Source of the DNA: Nocardia abscessus
GTDB lineage: Bacteria; Actinomycetota; Actinomycetes; Mycobacteriales; Mycobacteriaceae
Direction: 5' to 3'
Length of the DNA: 64,000 nucleotides
Assembly (NCBI RefSeq): GCF_015477775.1
Contig: NZ_JADLQO010000004.1
Location: 310,001 to 374,000 of the forward strand
Made by a program: the position numbers and the translations under genes. Below the pieces are notes generated by a model that ran no database searches, was not told the DNA's origin, and was given only the letters and a program-made list of their open reading frames with translations. Below are positions 35,627 through 43,725 of this stretch, in pieces (position 1 is the stretch's first letter; each line of letters begins with the position of its first letter).

Positions 35627-36919
35627 TCAGACGCGTTCGAGCACCGCCGAGGCGCCGATCCCGCCCGCGGCGCAGATGCCCAGCAGAGCCGTGCTCTTCC
35701 CCGTGCGCGCCAACTCGTTGGCCATGGTGGTCACCATGCGCGCCCCGGTGGCGCCGAAGGGGTGGCCGAGCGAGATCGAGCCGCCGTGCACGTTCAGCCG
35801 GTCGATGTCCACCTCGCCGACGGCGGTGTCGCGATCCAGCCGGGTCTTCGCCCACTCGTCGCTGGCCAGCGCGGTCAGCACCGACAAGGTCTGGGCGGCG
35901 AAAGCCTCGTGGATGTCGACGAGATCGGCGTCCTCCAGCGTCATTCCGGCCTTCTCCAGCGCCCGCGGCATCGAGATGGCGGGCCCGATCAGCACTTGAT
36001 CGGTCGGATCGACGCTCACGTAACTCCACGACCGGAACGCCGCCAGCGGCCGATATCCGAGGGCGTGCGCTTTCTCTTCGCTCATCAGCAGCACCGCGGC
36101 AGCCCCGTCGGTGAGCGGGCTGGCGTTGCCCGCGGTGACGCTGCCGTCGGTCGCGAAAACCGGCTTCAGACCGGCTAGTTTCGCGACGCTGGTGTCGCCG
36201 CGGACCAAACCGTCGCGCAGGATCTCCGCGTCCTCGGGCGTGCGCACCCGCAGCACCTCGTCGTCGAACCGGCCCGACCCGATGGCCGCCGCCGCGCGGT
36301 GATGCGAGCGGGCGGCGAACTCGTCCTGGTCGGCGCGGCCGACGCCGTGGATGCGGGCCATCTTCTCGGCCGACTCGCCCATCACCTCACCGGTGGTGCG
36401 CTCGGCGATCCTGGGCCGGCTCGGCAGCAGGTCGGTGAACGGCGCCAGGCGCGCGACGGCGGACAGGTAGTCCTTCGGCTTCGGCTTGCCCAGCGCCAGC
36501 GGCGCCGCCGCGTGCACGACCTTCTGCGGCAGTTTGACCTCGGCGTTCGAGGTGGAATCACTGCCACCGGCGATCATGATGTCGTACTCGCCCCGCTCGA
36601 TCGCCGCCGCGGCCGACGTGACGGCCTGCAAGCCGGAGGCGCAGGCCCTGGTCACCGTGTAGCCCTCGCAGCCCGGGTCCAGCCGGAGGTCCAGCGCGAT
36701 CTCCCGGGCGATGTTCGGCGCCGCGCCGGGCAGGATGACACCGCCCCAAACGATCGCCTCCACCTGCGCGCCGGGCAGCCCGGTCCGCTCCAGCAACCCG
36801 CGGACCGCGGCGTCGGCGAGCGCGATGGAGTCCATCGTGGTGTAGCCGGTGAACGCCCGCAGGAACGGCGTGCGCGCACCGGACACGATCACGGCACGGC
36901 GAGCAGCTTTGGTGGCCAT
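35627..36919 (-). CDS. Acetyl-CoA C-acyltransferase (thiolase, FadI-like)
   Basis: A 430-residue thiolase that cleaves 3-ketoacyl-CoA in beta-oxidation (or makes acetoacetyl-CoA). The nucleophile is in [11 protein letters not shown] (about Cys 92), the His in [19 protein letters not shown] and the second Cys in [15 protein letters not shown]. The PRARTPF-like start reads [14 protein letters not shown]. It resembles the FadI/FadA2 type. ATG 36919 has gaaaggaaa upstream. The promoter carries the same operator box as the desaturase and reductase genes, suggesting joint fatty-acid control. Confidence 0.93.
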   Translation of the reverse strand: MATKAARRAVIVSGARTPFLRAFTGYTTMDSIALADAAVRGLLERTGLPGAQVEAIVWGGVILPGAAPNIAREIALDLRLDPGCEGYTVTRACASGLQAVTSAAAAIERGEYDIMIAGGSDSTSNAEVKLPQKVVHAAAPLALGKPKPKDYLSAVARLAPFTDLLPSRPRIAERTTGEVMGESAEKMARIHGVGRADQDEFAARSHHRAAAAIGSGRFDDEVLRVRTPEDAEILRDGLVRGDTSVAKLAGLKPVFATDGSVTAGNASPLTDGAAAVLLMSEEKAHALGYRPLAAFRSWSYVSVDPTDQVLIGPAISMPRALEKAGMTLEDADLVDIHEAFAAQTLSVLTALASDEWAKTRLDRDTAVGEVDIDRLNVHGGSISLGHPFGATGARMVTTMANELARTGKSTALLGICAAGGIGASAVLERV

Positions 36920-36949
36920 GCGATTTCCTTTCGAAAGCCTGAGACCACC

Positions 36950-36971
36950 GAACTTACTCTAAAGTAAGTTC
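36950..36971. promoter_or_regulatory. Palindromic operator in the thiolase promoter
   Basis: Exact 9-bp arms GAACTTACT and AGTAAGTTC flank CTAA. The inner 17 bases AACTTACTCTAAAGTAA (36951-36967) match the desaturase box at 33229-33245 at every position except the two in the NN slot. It is 31 bp upstream of the start codon. Symmetry and size fit a TetR-family repressor site. Confidence 0.7.
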
Positions 36972-37165
36972 ACCGTCGACCCCCTTCGCCGACGGTGAAC
37001 CCCCAACGCAGCGACGATCCCCTCCACCGCCGCTGAACCGACCTGCCACGCGCCGTTGAGCAGCAGGCCGGAGACGTCCGTCCCGGCGAACGCCCCTGCC
37101 CGTTCCGGAACCGGCCGCATGGCTCCCCGGCCATCCGACGCAAAACACCGTATCAAACTTTCGTC

Positions 37166-37201
37166 CTGTTTTCCAAACAGTTTCTATTGGTTTGCCAAAC
37201 A
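37166..37201. promoter_or_regulatory. Twin palindromes upstream of the XRE regulator operon
   Basis: CTGTTTTCCAAACAG (37166-37180) and GGTTTGCCAAACA (37189-37201) share GTTTNCCAAACA and their centres are 22 bp apart, two helical turns. They end 29 bp before the ATG of the XRE gene, overlapping the expected promoter. They are good candidates for autorepression by that protein. Confidence 0.65.
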
Positions 37202-37229
37202 CCTACGAACGGCTTACCATGAACTCACT

Positions 37230-37931
37230 ATGCATAGCCCTTCGGAGCTGTCGCGGCAGAAGAGATTCGGGCGAATCATCAGAGAACGCCGGGACGAGCT
37301 CGGCCTCACCCAGCTACAGATCGGCGACCTCGGGGGACCTTCGGCGCCGACCATCCGGAAGATCGAAGACGGCGAGGCCGCGATCAGCATGCAGACGCTG
37401 AACAAGCTCGACGCCCCGCTGCGATGGCTGCCGGGCAGCGCCGCACGCACGTACGCGGGCGGTGTGCCCGCCACCGACGAACCCGCCGACGCCTCCCGTC
37501 CCGCGGGAGAATCCGTGGTGGCCGGGCCCGACGCCATTCGCTTCGAAATCTCCGATCTCACCGGGCTTCTCGCGGCATCGGGCCGGCTCACCGACGCCGT
37601 CGAGAACGGCCGCACCAGCGACCCGCAGGTGGTCGCGGCGATAGCGGAACTCAACCGGGTGGTTTCCAAACTCTCGGCGCGCTACGCCACCGCCATGCTC
37701 GAACGCAACGGCGGGCCGGGCAGGCAATTGCACCCCCTGGTGGAAATGGCCTTCGCCCACTTGCTCGCGGTCCCCGCGGAGCCGAGCGACCCCGGCGAGC
37801 TCCAGGAACGCCGGTACCGCCGCTGGCTGGCCGGTCGATCGGAGGACATCGATGCAGCGACCGAAGCCCGATTCCGCGCACGCTGGCTGGCGGCCAACGC
37901 GGCGACGGCATCGGTTCGAAACGGCGAGTGA
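37230..37931 (+). CDS. XRE-family transcriptional regulator
   Basis: A 233-residue DNA-binding protein. KRFGRIIRERRDELGLTQLQ, then IGDLGGPSAPTIRKIEDG and ISMQTLNKLDAPLRW form a Cro/C1-type helix-turn-helix at residues 10-65. The rest (LTDAVENGRTSDPQVVAAI, LNRVVSKLSARYATAM, LLAVPAEPSDPGELQERRY) is a helical domain of unknown type. No Shine-Dalgarno sequence precedes ATG 37230, so leaderless expression is possible. It heads a four-gene unit with an EspR-like gene, an ImmA/IrrE protease and a DUF6545 membrane protein. Confidence 0.85.
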   Translation: MHSPSELSRQKRFGRIIRERRDELGLTQLQIGDLGGPSAPTIRKIEDGEAAISMQTLNKLDAPLRWLPGSAARTYAGGVPATDEPADASRPAGESVVAGPDAIRFEISDLTGLLAASGRLTDAVENGRTSDPQVVAAIAELNRVVSKLSARYATAMLERNGGPGRQLHPLVEMAFAHLLAVPAEPSDPGELQERRYRRWLAGRSEDIDAATEARFRARWLAANAATASVRNGE

Positions 37932-37941
37932 CGAGGCAGGC

Positions 37942-38379
37942 ATGACCGAGAACGGACCGCACGGCACGGCGCTGACCCTGAGCCACAAGATCAATCGGCT
38001 GTTCGCCGTGGTGCATCCGCGCTCCGCGCCGGAACGCAGCACCGAATCCGTCGCCGCGCAGGTGAGCGAATTCATCGGACGGCCGGTGCCCGCGAGTTAC
38101 CTGACGCGCCTGCGCGACGGAGAGTTCGACGACGAGAACGCGGCGGCCACCGCCGATGCCGAGATCCTCGCCGCGGTGACGCGCAGTTTCGGTGTGGCCG
38201 CCGACTATCTGCTCACCCGAGGCCCCGCCGCGGGAGCGATCGACCGGGAACTGGAATTGCTCGCCACCATGCGCGACGCGAACGTCGCCAGCATCGCGCT
38301 GCGCGGTTCGAACATCGATCGGGCGATGCTGGCCAAGATCATCCAGAGCACGGCGGAGTCGACGCCGCCCAGTCGGTAA
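37942..38379 (+). CDS. EspR-like helix-turn-helix regulator
   Basis: A 145-residue protein. LTLSHKINRLFAVVHPRSAP, VAAQVSEFIGRPVPASYLTR, LRDGEFDDENAAATADAEIL and FGVAADYLL follow the N-terminal helix-turn-helix of EspR (the nucleoid-associated regulator of ESX-1 genes), and IDRELELLATMRDANVASIA follows its C-terminal dimer helices. EspR homologues are widespread in mycolata; the target genes cannot be read from sequence. The ATG is 10 nt after the XRE stop with gacgaggc upstream. Confidence 0.75.
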   Translation: MTENGPHGTALTLSHKINRLFAVVHPRSAPERSTESVAAQVSEFIGRPVPASYLTRLRDGEFDDENAAATADAEILAAVTRSFGVAADYLLTRGPAAGAIDRELELLATMRDANVASIALRGSNIDRAMLAKIIQSTAESTPPSR

Positions 38380-38426
38380 CATGCTTTTCTACATGGGCCA
38401 CTGAGCTTTTGTAGGAGACCGATCAC

Positions 38427-38951
38427 ATGGCCATCCAGGCCCGGTTCCGGAGCTTGACCCGGGACCTCCCGATACCCCACCCATGGGATCTGCGGACCTA
38501 CCTCGATGACGTCGCGGAATACCGGGGCCGCAGCATCAGCCTGCTACCGATCGATACCGCGCTGCTGGCCGGCACCGGATGCGGCACGGGCAGCGGCCTG
38601 TGGATCGCGAAACAGGACAGCGACGTCATCGTCTACGGCGCCGACACCACCGAATGGCACGCCGAGCACATCATCGTGCACGAACTCGGGCACATGCTGC
38701 TGGGACACGGCCCGGAACAGACCGGGCCCGGTGACCAGCTCGTGAGCACGCCGACCGTGGCGGCGGTGGCCGACCTGCTGCCCTCGATCTCGCCGGAGTC
38801 GATCGCCCACGTACTCGGCCGCACCGACTACGGCACGCTGCGCGAACGCGACGCGGAGACCTTCGCCGACATGGTGATGCTGCACGCCATGCGTCCGCCG
38901 CGCCGCGATTCCCTGCTGCACCGCACGTTCTTCCGCGACCGGCGGCGGTGA
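38427..38951 (+). CDS. ImmA/IrrE-family metallopeptidase
   Basis: A 174-residue protein with the zincin motif IIVHELGHMLLGH (about residues 90-101) and a downstream ERDAETFADMVML helix that supplies the third Glu ligand. ImmA-type peptidases cleave XRE repressors in response to stress, so the XRE protein two genes upstream is a natural substrate; this is inference from family practice. GTGA overlap with the following membrane gene shows coupling. A ribosome site (aggaga) is present before ATG 38427. Confidence 0.88.
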   Translation: MAIQARFRSLTRDLPIPHPWDLRTYLDDVAEYRGRSISLLPIDTALLAGTGCGTGSGLWIAKQDSDVIVYGADTTEWHAEHIIVHELGHMLLGHGPEQTGPGDQLVSTPTVAAVADLLPSISPESIAHVLGRTDYGTLRERDAETFADMVMLHAMRPPRRDSLLHRTFFRDRRR

Positions 38952-40048
38952 CCTCGCCGATCCCGGCGCCGATCGCGATACCCGTGATCGTCTTCGTCGC
39001 GGTGGTCGCGCTCGGGCGGCGGGTCGCGCTGAACCACGCCACCGTCGACCGCTTGCTCAACCGGGCCATGCTGTGGGGTGTCGCCACGCTGATCCTGCTC
39101 GAGCGCGGCATCGCACCCGGCATCGGCAGTCTGCTGCACCAGCTTTCGATGGCCACGCTCCTGATGGAGGTGGCCGGTCTGTACGGCGCGGCTCGGCTCT
39201 GGTCCGGCGCGGATCCGGCCTCGGCGTGGGCGCGGCAGCGGGTCTACGACTCGGCCGCGCTGGCCGGGGGCATGCTCATCCTGGTCGTGGGTACCGCGGC
39301 CCGACATGAGGGACGGCTGCTGGGGCAAGCACCGGATCTGCCGACGGTGGTGGCCTGGGCGGTCCTGTGGATTCCGCTGTTCGCCACCGGACGGCTGGCC
39401 TGGCACGCCGCGGCGCGCGAACTGCGCTCGGACGAAGCGAGCACGCCGGAACGGATCGTCTACGGAACGCTGCTGACCACGCTGATCGTCGCCACCGGCG
39501 GCTTGGTCATCTCGGCGCTGCGACTCGCCGGACCCGGCGCGGCCGCCGACCCGGCACTGACGCGCTGGGCCGCACCGACTTTCGCGGCGTCGGCGCTCGG
39601 CGCGGCTCTCCTGTCCGTCCCGCTGCTCGCGTCGCTGCGGACCCGAGTGGGCTGGGATCGCGCCGGACGGTACTGCCGCCGCCTGCGGCCGCTGTGGCGC
39701 GATCTCACCGCCGCGGTGCCGGAGATCGTGCTCGAGCCGGACCTACCGGTCGCCGAATCCGACGCCCGGCTGATCCGTATGACGGTGGAGATCCGCGACG
39801 CCCTGATGCATTTGCAGCGCTACCTGCCCGCGGATGCGAGCGGCACCGACGACGTGCAGCGGATTCGTAAAGCCATCGCCGCCAAGTCGAACGGCGCGGC
39901 GGGGGCACAGCCACGGCGGCTCGACGATCCCGCGGGGCGGCCGGTCGGCGACCTCGATTCGGATCTGCGGCTGCTGCTCACGCTGGCACGCCGATGGCCG
40001 AGGTCGCGAGCATGCTCCAGCACACTGCTCCGGACATCCGGCCGGTGA
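38948..40048 (+). CDS. DUF6545 / MAB_1171c-like membrane protein
   Basis: A 366-residue membrane protein. The N-terminal 220 residues hold about six to seven hydrophobic helices (PIAIPVIVFVAVVALG, LLMEVAGLYGAARLW, AALAGGMLILVVGTA, AWAVLWIPLFATGRLAW, LLTTLIVATGGLVIS, SALGAALLSVPLLASL). The C-terminal half has the family signature YCRRLRPLWRDLTAAVPEIV and IRDALMHLQRYLP. Such proteins are called putative transporters and usually follow XRE-ImmA pairs in Actinobacteria; transport has not, to my knowledge, been shown. GTG 38948 overlaps the protease stop. Confidence 0.82.
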   Translation: MTSPIPAPIAIPVIVFVAVVALGRRVALNHATVDRLLNRAMLWGVATLILLERGIAPGIGSLLHQLSMATLLMEVAGLYGAARLWSGADPASAWARQRVYDSAALAGGMLILVVGTAARHEGRLLGQAPDLPTVVAWAVLWIPLFATGRLAWHAAARELRSDEASTPERIVYGTLLTTLIVATGGLVISALRLAGPGAAADPALTRWAAPTFAASALGAALLSVPLLASLRTRVGWDRAGRYCRRLRPLWRDLTAAVPEIVLEPDLPVAESDARLIRMTVEIRDALMHLQRYLPADASGTDDVQRIRKAIAAKSNGAAGAQPRRLDDPAGRPVGDLDSDLRLLLTLARRWPRSRACSSTLLRTSGR

Positions 40049-40085
40049 GCCGAATGCCCGGAGCAGCGGGAATGCGACAGCGTCG

Positions 40086-40814
40086 TCAGGCCAGCCGGAT
40101 GAGACCGTAGTCGAAGGCGTGGCGGCGGTAGACCACCGAGGGCCGGTCGGTCTCCTTGTCCTGGAACAGGAAGAAATCGTGGCCGACGAGTTCCATCTGG
40201 TAGAGGGCGTCGTCGACCGACATCGGAGTCGCCGGGTGCTCCTTCGTGCGCACGATGTGGCCGGGACCCGCCTCGTAATCCGGTTCCCTTCCCTCCTCCG
40301 CGTGCGCGTGCGCGGCGGACTCATTGAGCCGCTCGAACAGGGAGTCGTCCACCAATTCGGCCGTGGCCTGGGCGACGGAGACCGGTGTCTTGTCGCCATA
40401 GTGCACCCGGCGCCGGTCCTTGGTGCGGCGCAGCCGGCTCTCCAGCTTGGCGGTCACCGACTCGAAGGCGGCGTAGAAGCTGTCCGCGCAGGCCTCGGCC
40501 CGCACGACGGGACCCTTTCCGCGCGCGGTGATTTCGACGCGCTGACAGTTCTTGCGCTGACGACGGTTGCGCTCGTGGAACAGCTCCACGTCGAACAGGA
40601 AGATCGACGGATCGAAGCGTTCTACTCGGGAGAGTTTTTCCGCGACGTAAATACGAAAGTGGTCGGGCACCTCGACGTTGCGGCCCTTCACCACGATGTC
40701 GCCGCGTGGCGCACGTGGTCGTTCCGCTGCGGGTTGCTCTAGTGCTTCCTGGGTGCCGGAATCCAGCACCGAAGTAGCGGGATCTTTCACTGAAGGTCGT
40801 GAAGAAGTCGTCAC
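40086..40814 (-). CDS. hpf: Ribosome hibernation promoting factor, long form
   Basis: A 242-residue long HPF that dimerises or silences 70S ribosomes under stress and starvation. After a ~45-residue leader come DIVVKGRNVEVPDHFRIYVA, EKLSRVERFD and VEITARGKGPVVRAEACADS (the RaiA-type domain). The C-terminal dimer domain PMSVDDALYQMELVGHDFFL, then FQDKETDRPSVVYRRHAFDY is complete. GTG 40814 has gggaggt upstream. It corresponds to Rv3241c; its usual neighbour secA is about 12 kb away here. A hairpin lies in its leader (40869-40892). Confidence 0.95.
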   Translation of the reverse strand: MTTSSRPSVKDPATSVLDSGTQEALEQPAAERPRAPRGDIVVKGRNVEVPDHFRIYVAEKLSRVERFDPSIFLFDVELFHERNRRQRKNCQRVEITARGKGPVVRAEACADSFYAAFESVTAKLESRLRRTKDRRRVHYGDKTPVSVAQATAELVDDSLFERLNESAAHAHAEEGREPDYEAGPGHIVRTKEHPATPMSVDDALYQMELVGHDFFLFQDKETDRPSVVYRRHAFDYGLIRLA

Positions 40815-40868
40815 GCGTACCTCCCGGATCTGGCCGCACCGACCGATTCCAGTGCGGCGGGATTGAGC

Positions 40869-40892
40869 GTGCCGAGCGACAAGACTCGGCAC
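40869..40892. other. Inverted repeat in the hpf upstream region
   Basis: GTGCCGAG and CTCGGCAC are exact 8-bp arms with an 8-nt loop, 55-78 bp upstream of the hpf start codon. It could be a leader hairpin, an operator, or part of the comF-hpf intercistronic region; no T run follows. Confidence 0.4.
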
Positions 40893-40995
40893 AAGATGTC
40901 CGAGGCGCCACCTCCAAACTTGCGGTTCGGGTGTGTGTTCGCGACGCTAGTCCGCCAACGGGCTGATCGCCAGTGTTCACGCAAATTTCCCGGAG

Positions 40996-41646
40996 TCAAG
41001 CAGCGCAAGTAACCAGAACGCCATGTGTCGGCAATCCGGCCGACCACAGGGCGCGCACGGACTCGCGGGCTGTGGCTCCGGTGGTCAGCACGTCGTCGAC
41101 CAGCACCACCTCGGCATTCGCCGGTACCTCCCAGTCGGTGGCGTGACCGGCGAGCACGGTCACCCGCCCATCCAGGTTCCGAGCCCGCTCGGCGGGTGTC
41201 AAGCCCACCGAATCACGCACCCCATGCCCCACCCGCAACAGGGGTATCATGCGGCTGCCGGGCAGCCATCGCACAGCTACCGACGCGGTGCGCAGCACCG
41301 GATCACCGCCTCTGCGCCGTGCCGCCACGGCTCTGCTCGGTGCGGGCACCAGCACCAGTGGCCGACCCGGCGAACGCAGTTCGGCGAGCGCGGCCGCGAA
41401 CGCCGCCCCCAGCGGCTTCGCCAGATCCCGCCGTCCGCGTTCCTTGACGGCGAGCACCGCCCGGCGCGCGGGCCCCGTGTACGGACTCAGCGCCCAGCAC
41501 GGGACGCCAGGGTCGGTGCGCGGCCACACCCGCACCGGTGGACCGGCCAGCGCGACGGCGCAGTCGGCACACCAATCGGCTCCGGGACGTCCGCAGCCCG
41601 CGCAGACGGCGGGCAGCACCAGGTCGAGCAGGGTTCGCATCGGCAC
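40996..41646 (-). CDS. comF: ComF family protein (phosphoribosyltransferase fold)
   Basis: A 216-residue protein. The N-terminal CAGCGRPGADWCADC is a four-Cys zinc finger and VVLVDDVLTTGATA near residue 185 is the PRPP-binding loop; LVPAPSRAVAARRRG and LTPAERARNLDG are also ComF signatures. ComF is needed for DNA uptake in competent bacteria; in Actinobacteria its role is unclear. It is Rv3242c by position. GTG 41646 or ATG 41640 may be the start; no clear ribosome site distinguishes them. The 255-bp gap on the lpqB side shows nothing. Confidence 0.9.
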   Translation of the reverse strand: MPMRTLLDLVLPAVCAGCGRPGADWCADCAVALAGPPVRVWPRTDPGVPCWALSPYTGPARRAVLAVKERGRRDLAKPLGAAFAAALAELRSPGRPLVLVPAPSRAVAARRRGGDPVLRTASVAVRWLPGSRMIPLLRVGHGVRDSVGLTPAERARNLDGRVTVLAGHATDWEVPANAEVVLVDDVLTTGATARESVRALWSAGLPTHGVLVTCAA

Positions 41647-41901
41647 AGTGTGCGCCGGGCTGCCGACAAGTCCACCCGATCATGTCGACGGCGATCCGCG
41701 GCGGAACGCTGCTTTCGTTGCGGCAGCGCTTTTTCCGCGATCCCCAGCAGCGCCACACACCGGTGCGGACCGGACCTACGAGCGTGTGTTGCCGCCGCCT
41801 GCTCCGGCCACCGGCCCGTCCTCACGCGACTGCCCACGCGGAGGCATCCGGCCCTACTGCGGGACGTCCCAGCCGATTCCGCCCGAGAACCGACCGAATT
41901 C

Positions 41902-43725
41902 TCAGCCGGGAAGGACGGGGATGGCGTTCGCGCCCAGCCCGGGGACCTCGCGCCAGTAGGGCTGGCCTTGGTCCGGAGCCGAGGTCAGTTCCAGCACCGC
42001 GCGCGAGTCGGCGACGTACTGGTGGTCGGCGCTCGCGCTCACCGACCGCACCGGCGCCGTCAGATTCTGCGACGTCAACGGTGTCGGCTCCGAGCCGTCG
42101 ACCGACACGGTGCTCACCGGGTCGATATTGCCCTCGCGCGCGATGATGATCGAATCCGCGTCCAGCCAGTCCACCGACACCGCGGCCGTGCTGAGTCCGA
42201 CTCCCACGGGAAGCGCCGAGGCCAGTGAGAGCTTGCCGTCCGGTTGCGGCACGACGACCGCGACGTACACCTTGCCGTCGGCGATCATCGCCGCCCGCAC
42301 TCCGGTTCGGGAGATCCGGAGTTCGGTGATCGGTAGCCGGGGCGCCGACGCCGAGGAGGCCGCGGTCAAGGCCGAGATGTCGACGTTCTGCACCGACACG
42401 TTTCCGGTGCCCCGGTCGTTGACCGCGCGGATGACCCGCTCGCCGTCGACCACCGCCCACGCGGCGCTGCCGTCCGCGGTCCACGACGGACGTGTGATGG
42501 TGAAGCCCTCGGCCACCGGGAAAGCGTTTCCGCCGTAGGTGCCGACCATCAGGGTGCGCGAGGGCATGCCCGGTGGCCTCCCGGCTTCCGCCACCGCGGC
42601 GACGAACTGACCGTCCGGGGACAGGGTCGCCGACTGCAGGTTGGTCATCCGGCCGAAGTAGCCGGGCGCGGGCGTGATGCCGCCGTTGTCGCCGACCTCC
42701 ACCAACCCGCCGCCGCGCAGGGCGTGCAGCCCGACCTGATTGCGCCCGGAGGTGGCCGGATTGAACTGCTGCACGTCCGCCACGCTGTATCCGTTCGCGG
42801 CGAACCGCTCGTCGAGCGGCTTGCCGTCGGCGAGCAGCTGATAGGGCCCCAGGATGTCGGCGCTGGACAGGGTCAGCACCACTTGCGCGGCGAACAGCTC
42901 GCGATCGCGCGGGTTCAGCGCCGACGCGCCGGCGAAGTCGATCCGGACGCCACCGAGCCCGATGCCGACGTCGTCGGGATCACCGTTGATCTTGGTGATC
43001 GTGCCGCGCAGCGCGATCGGCGGGGCGAGCTCGTTGCGCAGCATCGACGCCAGCGCGGGCTGCGGCCCCTCGATCAGCGAGCTGAGCAACCGCTGGGGAA
43101 GTTCCGGTTTCTGCACCGACATCCAGCGCAGATCCGGGACGGCCGCGTTCCCGCCCGGATCGATGAAGTACAGCACGTAGCGGCGGTAGGACTTGAAGAA
43201 CGCGGTGGAGTCCATCACGACTCCGTCGGGCAGCTCGTCGATGCGCCACTCGCCGTCGACCTTGGTCAGCTCGATCTTGTTCTCCACCATGATCAGGTCG
43301 TCGCTGGGACGGTACCCGCCATCGGCGGCCAGCTCGCCGACCTTGCGCGCGCGGATCTGATAGGTGGCCTTGTCACCGGAGCGCGATTCCCGCAGTGTGT
43401 CGGGTTTTTCGACGATGACGGTGCCCGCGGCGTCGTCCCACTGCGTGGAGGCCGCGGGCGTCATGTACTGCCGGGCGGCCAGGTGCCGGTTGGCCGGATC
43501 CGCGGTGGCCTGGAGGAAGTCACGCAGCAGCAGATCGGGATCGCGGTTGGCGACCGGCGGCGGCGGGCCCTCGGAGGTCGGCCCGCGGTTGATGGTGCCC
43601 AGCGCCTCCGGCGCCGAGGACTCCGGCAGACTGGCGCACGCGGTGAGCGGAACCAGCACCGCCAGGACCGCGGCGGCCAGCACGGTCAGCCGCTGCATTC
43701 GCGCAGTTCTGACACGCATGCTCAT
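41902..43725 (-). CDS. lpqB: Lipoprotein LpqB (MtrAB-associated)
   Basis: A 607-residue lipoprotein with signal helix and lipobox LTAC (Cys 30). The N-terminal GerMN-like region ([40 protein letters not shown]) and the C-terminal beta-propeller-like blades ([33 protein letters not shown]) match LpqB. In mycobacteria LpqB binds the extracytoplasmic part of MtrB and tunes MtrA signalling to cell-wall and division state. It overlaps the mtrB stop by 4 nt (ATGA), the conserved mtrA-mtrB-lpqB arrangement. Confidence 0.96.
   Translation of the reverse strand: MSMRVRTARMQRLTVLAAAVLAVLVPLTACASLPESSAPEALGTINRGPTSEGPPPPVANRDPDLLLRDFLQATADPANRHLAARQYMTPAASTQWDDAAGTVIVEKPDTLRESRSGDKATYQIRARKVGELAADGGYRPSDDLIMVENKIELTKVDGEWRIDELPDGVVMDSTAFFKSYRRYVLYFIDPGGNAAVPDLRWMSVQKPELPQRLLSSLIEGPQPALASMLRNELAPPIALRGTITKINGDPDDVGIGLGGVRIDFAGASALNPRDRELFAAQVVLTLSSADILGPYQLLADGKPLDERFAANGYSVADVQQFNPATSGRNQVGLHALRGGGLVEVGDNGGITPAPGYFGRMTNLQSATLSPDGQFVAAVAEAGRPPGMPSRTLMVGTYGGNAFPVAEGFTITRPSWTADGSAAWAVVDGERVIRAVNDRGTGNVSVQNVDISALTAASSASAPRLPITELRISRTGVRAAMIADGKVYVAVVVPQPDGKLSLASALPVGVGLSTAAVSVDWLDADSIIIAREGNIDPVSTVSVDGSEPTPLTSQNLTAPVRSVSASADHQYVADSRAVLELTSAPDQGQPYWREVPGLGANAIPVLPG

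Noticed and set aside
40869..40892. Terminator of comF
   Set aside because: Exact 8-bp stem but no T run and too near the hpf promoter region; kept only as an inverted repeat of unknown role.
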